A stretch of 12,121 bases of DNA from DTBU01 sp964568845 (lineage in GTDB: Archaea > Thermoproteota > CALKCG01 > B24). The DNA lies in contig CAZMSC010000043.1 of assembly GCA_964568845.1 (NCBI GenBank), positions 1 through 12,121 of the forward strand, read 5' to 3'. Shown here in pieces: positions 7,355-12,121 of the stretch. Position numbers and translations under genes: made by a program. The notes under the pieces are model-generated. The model made no database searches and was not told the origin of the DNA. It worked only from the letters and a program-made list of their open reading frames with translations. The number at the start of each line of letters is the position of its first letter. The first letter of the stretch is position 1.

Positions 7355-8524
7355 TTAGCCTATTTCCATGATTGTCCCGTATGTTTCATCTATAAGCTTA
7401 TCTATTTGAAGTTCATCCTCAAGTTTTAAAACCTCTTCTAAATTAGCTTTCGTTGCTGGCTTAGATGGTTTAGCCCAGCATACGGTTGATGGTGAACACC
7501 ATGAATCCGGTCTTATGCTGACCTCATAAGTCCCTATCTTCCTAGCTAAGTTCATAGTTTCCTCTTTATCGAATCCTATTAGAGGTCTAAACACTAGAAT
7601 ATTCACCGCATTGTCTATGACGTTTAAGTTGTCGAGAGTTTGAGAGGCAACCTGTCCGAGGCTTTCTCCAGTAACTATGGCTTTAGCTCCTATTTCGTGG
7701 GAAAGTTTCTCAGCCACTCTAAACATAAACCTCTTACACAATATGCACGTGTATTCTTGGGCATGTCTACTTATCTTGGCTAACGCTTCACCATGCCTAT
7801 AGACGTAGACCGGTATATCTACACCTATGTGCCAGCCTTTCAACACTTCAACTATATCTAAAAGCTTACGGATACAGGCATCCGGCTTATCAATGTTTAC
7901 TTGAGCGTGGAGTACAGCTATTGAACACCCCCTCTTCATCATAAGCCACGACGCCACTGGGCTATCTATACCAGTCGATATTAACGCTACAACTTTCCCA
8001 GAACTGCCTAGCGGCAAACCACCGCACCCCTCAATCTTAAAAGTATAAATGTAACATTCACTGTTGTGTACTTCCACGTAGACTATTCTACCTGGATTTT
8101 CCAGCGAGACTTTAACCCCGGTCTTCTCCTTGAGGATAGCGCCGAGCCTCTTCTCAAGATCTAAACTCGTAAAACTATGTTCACCAGTCCTCCTCACCCT
8201 TACGGCGAAGCTTTCAGCGTTTTCAAGTAGGTCTTCAGCTTCTCTAGCTATGTAGCTCTCAAGGCTGTTAAGGCTTACGTATATGAATGGCGCTACATAC
8301 GTGAGTCCAAAGACCCTACTCAATATCTCAATGCTCCGTTCAAACTCCAATGTTTTAACAACTATCCTAGACCACTTATGGCTGACTTGAGCTTCAACAC
8401 CCGCTTTAGCCAATCCATTTAAAATGTTTGAAATAAGTATTCTAACCCACCGTCTTCTAACGGGTTTAGATTTAAGAGCGAGCTCGCCGTAAGCGGCTAA
8501 CACACCATCCCACTGTAAACTCAT
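7355..8524 (-). CDS. thiI: tRNA 4-thiouridine synthetase ThiI (rhodanese-less archaeal type)
   Basis: Adenylates tRNA uridine 8 and exchanges oxygen for sulfur to make 4-thiouridine; ThiI is also linked to thiazole/thiamine sulfur transfer in some organisms. A ferredoxin-like N-terminal domain with YGELALKS (12-19) leads into a THUMP domain (~60-165) and then the PP-loop ATP pyrophosphatase domain. The loop is STGIDSP (183-189; SGGIDSP is usual), and GESLGQVASQTL (286-297) follows. No rhodanese domain is present (389 residues). CILC (260-263), with Cys343 or Cys349, matches the cysteine pattern that holds an iron-sulfur cluster in methanogen ThiI, which would allow sulfide as donor (inference for this protein). 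ATG 8524 fits the family N-terminus. GAGGG lies only 2 bases upstream and a TTTTTAAA box (8541-8548) ~20 bases upstream. Confidence 0.94.
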   Translation of the reverse strand: MSLQWDGVLAAYGELALKSKPVRRRWVRILISNILNGLAKAGVEAQVSHKWSRIVVKTLEFERSIEILSRVFGLTYVAPFIYVSLNSLESYIAREAEDLLENAESFAVRVRRTGEHSFTSLDLEKRLGAILKEKTGVKVSLENPGRIVYVEVHNSECYIYTFKIEGCGGLPLGSSGKVVALISTGIDSPVASWLMMKRGCSIAVLHAQVNIDKPDACIRKLLDIVEVLKGWHIGVDIPVYVYRHGEALAKISRHAQEYTCILCKRFMFRVAEKLSHEIGAKAIVTGESLGQVASQTLDNLNVIDNAVNILVFRPLIGFDKEETMNLARKIGTYEVSIRPDSWCSPSTVCWAKPSKPATKANLEEVLKLEDELQIDKLIDETYGTIMEIG

Positions 8525-8550
8525 GACCCTCGGTTAAAGCTTTAAAAATC

Positions 8551-8617
8551 CTCTAGATTAAGGGTTTCCGCTCTTTCCAATAGTAACTCTTATATTGTAT
8601 CCAATGGAAACCTAGAG
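8551..8617. repeat. Imperfect inverted repeat in the thiI-moaA divergent gap
   Basis: CTCTAG (8551-8556) and GTTTCC (8564-8569) pair with GGAAAC and CTAGAG (8606-8617), giving 12 pairs with a 7-base bulge on the left arm. Inside, CAATA (8578-8582) pairs with TATTG (8593-8597). It lies between the two divergent promoters, so it could be a shared control site or an RNA hairpin; no function is shown. Confidence 0.4.
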
Positions 8618-8721
8618 ACTTAATGAAAGTATGATCTAGCTAAATAGCTGTTTGTTACGTTTTCGGCGAAATGTTATTAAGATTAGACCCAACTTCTTTT
8701 ACCGAGTAGCGGGGAATTGCA

Positions 8722-9639
8722 TTGCTTGTAGATAACTATGGGCGCGTCATCGATAGTATTAGAATATCGTTAACTCAGAGGTGTAATTTTAACTGCTTTT
8801 TCTGCCATAGAGAGGGCGAAGTTAACCCATATAAGAGAGAGATGAACGTGAATGAGATATCTAGAATCGCTAGAATAGCTTACGGTTTAGGCATGCGGAA
8901 GATCAAGTTGACGGGAGGAGAGCCTCTACTTAGAGACGATATCGTTGAAGTGGTCTCCTCTATAAACAGCATCGGTGCTTTAGAGGATCTGGCAATTACG
9001 ACAAACGGCTTCTTTCTAAGCGAGCTTGCAATCCGGCTTAAAAAAGCCGGATTGATGAGGGTTAACGTAAGCCTGCCATCACTTAAACCTGAGGTTTTTA
9101 ACTATATAACTGGCTTCAACTGGCTGGAAAAAGTACTTGATGGCGTAAAGATGGCCGTAGAAGTCGGTTTAACTCCAGTTAAACTAAACATGGTTCTTCT
9201 GAAGAATATCAATGAGGATGAAGTCTGGAATATGGTGGAATTTTCAGGTAGGGTTGGAGTAGTACTGCAGATAATCGAGCTTGAACCCATAAATATGAGT
9301 AAACAGCTATATGAAAGCTTACACGTAGACCCGTCTCCTATAGAGGAGGAGTTGAAACGTAAGGCTATACGAGCCTACGTCAGAAGCCTCCATAACCGTC
9401 GGAGGTATGCAATGCCAAGTGGCGTTGAAGTCGAAGTGGTTAAACCTATGCATAATTCTCTGTTCTGTGCAAACTGTACACGTATAAGGATAACATCCGA
9501 CGGGTTCATTAAGCCCTGCCTCATGAGAAGCGATAACCACGTAGACATATTGACGCCGATTCGTAGTAAAGCTTCAGATGAAGAGCTTGTAAAGCTTTTC
9601 GTAAAAGCAGTAAGCCTCCGTGAACCGTTTTTCAAGTGA
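8722..9639 (+). CDS. moaA: GTP 3',8-cyclase MoaA (molybdenum cofactor biosynthesis)
   Basis: Radical SAM enzyme that rearranges GTP to (8S)-3',8-cyclo-7,8-dihydroGTP, the first step toward molybdopterin/tungstopterin. The SAM-cluster motif CNFNCFFC (Cys21, Cys25, Cys28) is followed by TGGEPLL (64-70), an ITTNG strand (92-96) and PVKLNMVLLKNIN (152-164). The second cluster, which binds GTP, is Cys249, Cys252 and Cys266 in CANCTRIRITSDG then FIKPC. The 305-residue length is normal for archaea. The bacterial C-terminal Gly-Gly tail is absent; the protein ends in FFK, which is usual enough in archaeal members. Start is TTG 8722, with GGGG 8-11 bases upstream. truD follows after 12 bases. No other cofactor gene is in the window, so the rest of the pathway must be elsewhere. 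Confidence 0.95.
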   Translation: MLVDNYGRVIDSIRISLTQRCNFNCFFCHREGEVNPYKREMNVNEISRIARIAYGLGMRKIKLTGGEPLLRDDIVEVVSSINSIGALEDLAITTNGFFLSELAIRLKKAGLMRVNVSLPSLKPEVFNYITGFNWLEKVLDGVKMAVEVGLTPVKLNMVLLKNINEDEVWNMVEFSGRVGVVLQIIELEPINMSKQLYESLHVDPSPIEEELKRKAIRAYVRSLHNRRRYAMPSGVEVEVVKPMHNSLFCANCTRIRITSDGFIKPCLMRSDNHVDILTPIRSKASDEELVKLFVKAVSLREPFFK

Positions 9640-9651
9640 CTCGGTGTTAAG

Positions 9652-10920
9652 ATGTCTCCGATAGGCTTTATCGAGCCTCCTGAGCTTGATAAAAAGCTCG
9701 GTATGCTCGTATACGTGACTAAAAGCCCACCTATAGTGGGTAGAATTAAAGAAAGACTTGAAGATTTCTACGTTGAAGAGCTCATCGATTTGAAAATCGT
9801 TAACGGTAAGCTCGATAGGGGATACGCTGTATACCTTATGGAGAAGAAATGCATGGATACATTCTCAGCTGTAGCTAAAGTTGCAAAACTGCTAGAAGTG
9901 CCTGTAGCCGATATAGGTTATGCTGGCTTAAAAGATACGGTGGCAATCACCCGTCAATACATCACGGTTCCCGTTGAGAAGATGAAGACTTTGATCGAAA
10001 ACGTCGAGGATAGAAAGTTAAGCCTAAAGTTTATAGGTTTTTCGAATAGAGCGCTCAAACCTGGTAGTCTAGTAGGTAACAAGTTTAAAATAGCAATCTC
10101 GCTCGAGGGTAGAGATGAACTAGCTAAACTCGTAAACGCCTTAAAAGAGCTATCTGAACTCTCCGGCATAGCTGGCTTTTACGGTTATCAGAGGTTTGGA
10201 GTTAGAAGACCAAACACCCACATCATCGGTAAACTTATAGTTAAACGCGTGTGGAGTGAAGCGGTAAGAGAGGTCGTGGGGCATCCATACCCTTGGGAGC
10301 CTCCACAGTCTCGCGAAGCCAGAGTTCTATTTGAAGAAGGTAGGCTTCAAGAGGCTCTTGAAAAGTTTCCGAAAACCATGTTTTATGAGAGGTTTATCGT
10401 TAGAAGACTTCTAGAGGAATGGCCTCCTCTAAAAATACTTAAAGCACTTCCATTAAATCTACGACATTTATACGTTTCAGGCTACCAGTCGTATCTCTTC
10501 AATCTAGCCTTAAGCCAACGTTTACTAGAGACCGATTTAAACCTCACCAAAATACTTGAAGGCGATATCGTAAAAGGCGTAAGAGATGAAGAAATGGTTA
10601 GGAAAGGCCTCTCAACAATCTATATGGTGGTCCCGGGAGTTGGTATATCCTTCGATAAACTGAAGGGCGACTCCAGACGTATCGTTAGATGTGTCATGGA
10701 TGAGGAGGGAGTTAAACCTGAAGATTTTAAAGTAGACGAGCTTAACATAGTTTGCAAAGCCTCCCGTAGAGAAGTTTTTATGAAGTTTAGAGACCTTACC
10801 TTAACAGTTCAACAATACTTCAAGCCTCTCCTCTCCTTCACACTTCCTCAAGGTGGCTATGCTACTGTTCTACTTAGAGAACTTCTCAAACAGGACCCGT
10901 TAAAAGCCAACTTCAGATAG
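9652..10920 (+). CDS. truD: tRNA pseudouridine synthase TruD (archaeal)
   Basis: Isomerises uridine 13 of tRNA to pseudouridine; archaeal and eukaryotic (Pus7) relatives can modify further positions. The catalytic Asp is Asp95 in GYAGLKDTVAITRQ (89-102). The N-terminal strand KERLEDFYVEE (33-43) and GFYGYQRFGVRRP (175-187) are family signatures. The inserted TRUD domain runs from about residue 180 to 370, with SGYQSYLFNLAL (275-286) inside the core. The length of 422 residues is typical of archaea. ATG 9652 follows the moaA stop by 12 bases and has GGTG 6-7 bases upstream, so the two genes are co-transcribed. The link is positional only: the two enzymes share no pathway. Confidence 0.95.
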   Translation: MSPIGFIEPPELDKKLGMLVYVTKSPPIVGRIKERLEDFYVEELIDLKIVNGKLDRGYAVYLMEKKCMDTFSAVAKVAKLLEVPVADIGYAGLKDTVAITRQYITVPVEKMKTLIENVEDRKLSLKFIGFSNRALKPGSLVGNKFKIAISLEGRDELAKLVNALKELSELSGIAGFYGYQRFGVRRPNTHIIGKLIVKRVWSEAVREVVGHPYPWEPPQSREARVLFEEGRLQEALEKFPKTMFYERFIVRRLLEEWPPLKILKALPLNLRHLYVSGYQSYLFNLALSQRLLETDLNLTKILEGDIVKGVRDEEMVRKGLSTIYMVVPGVGISFDKLKGDSRRIVRCVMDEEGVKPEDFKVDELNIVCKASRREVFMKFRDLTLTVQQYFKPLLSFTLPQGGYATVLLRELLKQDPLKANFR

Positions 10921-10956
10921 GTTGCATACTTCCGAAACCACGAAATCGACCAGGTC

Positions 10957-10976
10957 TATTTCACAAATGTGAAATA
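10957..10976. repeat. 20-base near-perfect palindrome downstream of truD
   Basis: TATTTCACA and TGTGAAATA are perfect nine-base inverted arms separated by AA. The size and tight spacing suit a dimeric DNA-binding regulator. ACGTACGT (10976-10983) abuts it and TTGAAC-G-GTTCAA (10992-11004) follows. Function is not shown; it is >400 bases from the next gene start. Confidence 0.5.
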
Positions 10977-11031
10977 CGTACGTTTGTGAGGTTGAACGGT
11001 TCAATTTCATGCTTCCGTAATTTTCACGTCT

Positions 11032-11055
11032 CCTTAGCCTGAAATAAGGCTAAGG
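11032..11055 (+). repeat. Nine-pair stem-loop downstream of truD
   Basis: CCTTAGCCT and AGGCTAAGG pair perfectly around the six-base loop GAAATA. No T-run follows on the plus strand, so a classical terminator is unlikely; RNA 3'-end protection or part of an unknown RNA is possible. Confidence 0.45.
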
Positions 11056-11151
11056 GTAAGGCAACCTAAATGAAGCCTCGAGCCTCCATTAGTTCGTTGG
11101 TACAACGGCTAAAATGAGTACAACCAAATAAAGCCTATTCAAACTGTACAG

Positions 11152-11176
11152 CTCCTCCAATACCTATTGTGAGGAG
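11152..11176 (+). repeat. Ten-pair hairpin with one bulge
   Basis: CTCCTC plus CAAT pairs with ATTG and GAGGAG around the loop ACCT, with a single unpaired T at 11170. It sits inside the GTACA-rich stretch between truD and the final gene. Role unknown. Confidence 0.4.
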
Positions 11177-11400
11177 GGTGGAGTTTCAGGCCGCATATCT
11201 GTACAAAAACGTAACAGAACATGGGTCGATCAAACATGGACATTGGGTCTCAGAAGAACTACCTAGAATAAACGTAAAATTGGTGAATAAAACCGAGTAA
11301 TCTTACAGCGTGCTCGACCCTAGAGGATGAGTGGGAGTCAAGAGGCTTCTGTCACACTATAGAATGATTAGATTGGAGAAGATGAAGGAGGAAAAAATCC

Positions 11401-11409
11401 TTTATATAA
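11401..11409 (+). promoter_or_regulatory. TATA box of the DUF4367-like gene
   Basis: TTTATATAA is preceded by an A-rich stretch and centred 28 bases before ATG 11433. The predicted transcription start falls on or within two bases of that ATG, and no ribosome site is seen, so a leaderless message is expected. Confidence 0.65.
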
Positions 11410-11432
11410 AAATAACCTAAGTTTTAGTGAAG

Positions 11433-12104
11433 ATGTTTAGTAGGAAAGCATTTTTAGCCGTAATCGCAGTAGTCGTTGTGACTATCGCGTTTGCGGCGGC
11501 TTACGTTAGGATGCAGATGACTCCAGAGCCAGGTACGGAGATAGGATTTGGCGGAGGGGCAATTCTTCCAGTTAACGGCACCATAGTCTCCACAGTTGAG
11601 GAGGCGGCTAGATTGGTCAAGGCGGAGACGCCCATACGGCTACCCACATACGTGCCAAGTTCCATGGTCTACGTCAAGATTATAGGACTAAAAGCGGCGT
11701 ACGGCGGTTTTGAAGGGGGTACAATCTATATATTTTACTCCGACGAGCCTATAGCAGATACAAACAACCCCCTCGTCCTGATACACCTGCATTGGGGTGT
11801 TAAACATGAGGATGTGACTGGAGGGGCACCTGACATGGTAATATTCGTGGATAAACTCGACCCTGAAATTGTTCCTAAGATAACCGCAGATTCTGTAAGG
11901 AAGTATGCGGAGGAGAATAACTTGACGTTTATGATGATAGGGGATGCGCCGGCCTTCGGATATGAACCTAAGGAGCTCCCGTTTTGGAGCCAGCCCATAG
12001 GTGCGTTAACTTTTTACAAGGGAGACCTATGCTACATGATATCCAGCCACCTGCCCCTAAAGGAGATGGTTAAGATTGCAGAGTCCATCATCGAGCAGTA
12101 TTAG
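11433..12104 (+). CDS. Membrane-anchored DUF4367-like protein
   Basis: About 223 residues. A basic start (FSRKAF) and one long hydrophobic stretch rich in Val, Ile and Ala at about residues 6-25 form a signal anchor or signal peptide, so the rest probably lies outside the cell. After a Gly/Pro-rich linker, the domain opens with TPIRLPTYVPSSM and ends with GALTFYKGDLCYMISS followed by LPLKEMVKIAESI. This is the layout of DUF4367-type domains, found on bacterial anti-sigma factors and stand-alone archaeal surface proteins. The HLHW segment in the middle is an unassigned detail. No zinc-finger anti-sigma domain is present. I chose ATG 11433 over GTG 11427 because the TATA box puts the transcript start at or just before the ATG. 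Function is unknown; a wall or sensing role is speculation. Confidence 0.75.
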   Translation: MFSRKAFLAVIAVVVVTIAFAAAYVRMQMTPEPGTEIGFGGGAILPVNGTIVSTVEEAARLVKAETPIRLPTYVPSSMVYVKIIGLKAAYGGFEGGTIYIFYSDEPIADTNNPLVLIHLHWGVKHEDVTGGAPDMVIFVDKLDPEIVPKITADSVRKYAEENNLTFMMIGDAPAFGYEPKELPFWSQPIGALTFYKGDLCYMISSHLPLKEMVKIAESIIEQY

Positions 12105-12121
12105 GCTTGGGGTGTTGACGG

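Larger units (their letters stand above)
10921..11426. other. 506-base intergenic region with several dyads and hairpins, no convincing gene
   Basis: Between truD and the last gene I find no tRNA, rRNA or recognisable non-coding RNA. The only open frame of note runs 11118-11300 on the plus strand; using GTG 11169 it would give 43 residues ending NVKLVNKTE. It has no good ribosome site and no family I know, so I do not call it a gene. The region holds three adjacent dyads (10957-11004), a nine-pair hairpin (11032-11055), a second hairpin (11152-11176) and four GTACA copies (11100, 11118, 11146, 11201). No clear U-tract terminator follows truD. Confidence 0.5.

Noticed and set aside
7106..7429. 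107-codon plus-strand open frame
   Set aside because: It lies antisense to the aldo/keto reductase remnant and the end of thiI, whose minus-strand readings match known families; the plus-strand translation resembles nothing.
9319..9635. Overlapping minus-strand open frames within moaA
   Set aside because: Shadows of the well-supported moaA coding frame, with low-complexity Ser/Thr-rich translations.
10991..11012. GGTTCAA resembling a tRNA T-arm after truD
   Set aside because: The letters belong to a perfect TTGAAC/GTTCAA dyad, and no cloverleaf can be built.
11030..11230. Possible RNase P RNA (ACAGAA at 11214-11219 and a GC-rich hairpin)
   Set aside because: The conserved GAGGAAAGTC block is missing on both strands, so a single six-base match is not evidence.
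1..12121. CRISPR array, insertion sequence ends, integrase or defence genes
   Set aside because: No regularly spaced repeats, transposase or terminal inverted repeats were seen, and every long gene belongs to a metabolic, RNA-modification, transport or surface family.

Overview
The window looks archaeal. Its coding content includes an archaeal-style adenine deaminase, a ThiI without a rhodanese domain and with an added CxxC, a TruD-family pseudouridine synthase of archaeal length, and a broken iron-sulfur aldo/keto reductase. Several genes have TATA-like boxes 20-35 bases before the start, and at least two transcripts look leaderless or nearly so, which also fits an archaeon. The mix of a uroporphyrinogen-decarboxylase/MtaA-like protein, an OPT-like (DUF6785/DUF6784-type) membrane protein and DUF4367-like secreted proteins is reminiscent of uncultured Thermoproteota such as Bathyarchaeia relatives. 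That placement is inference only.

Left part (1-4795): the 3' part of a UroD/MtaA-like gene on the plus strand meets the minus-strand adenine deaminase gene (ade) tail to tail with an 11-base overlap. Upstream of ade lies a 480-base stretch with a doubtful, possibly frameshifted small gene. Next come a HAD-family hydrolase and a zinc-lacking MDR-type dehydrogenase, which form a two-gene minus-strand operon (dehydrogenase first, 21-base gap) behind a strong TATA box.

Middle (4796-8721): a large polytopic membrane protein of the OPT-like class is followed (still minus strand, further upstream) by a decayed Fe-S aldo/keto reductase. The reductase keeps only its first ~45 codons and its ferredoxin-like tail, with an internal loss and frame changes. 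Then comes thiI (tRNA 4-thiouridine synthesis). A divergent 197-base gap separates thiI from the plus-strand genes and holds an imperfect inverted repeat.

Right part (8722-12121): moaA (first step of molybdenum-cofactor synthesis) and truD (tRNA pseudouridine synthase) form a tight plus-strand pair. A 506-base gap after truD is rich in dyad symmetries and hairpins but has no convincing gene. The window closes with a membrane-anchored DUF4367-like protein behind a clear TATA box placed for a leaderless message.

Most genes are ordinary housekeeping or accessory metabolism. I see no clear new system. The best second looks are the decayed aldo/keto reductase, the structured 506-base intergenic region, the frameshift signature in the small ORF before ade, and the altered metal ligands in the UroD-like and dehydrogenase proteins.
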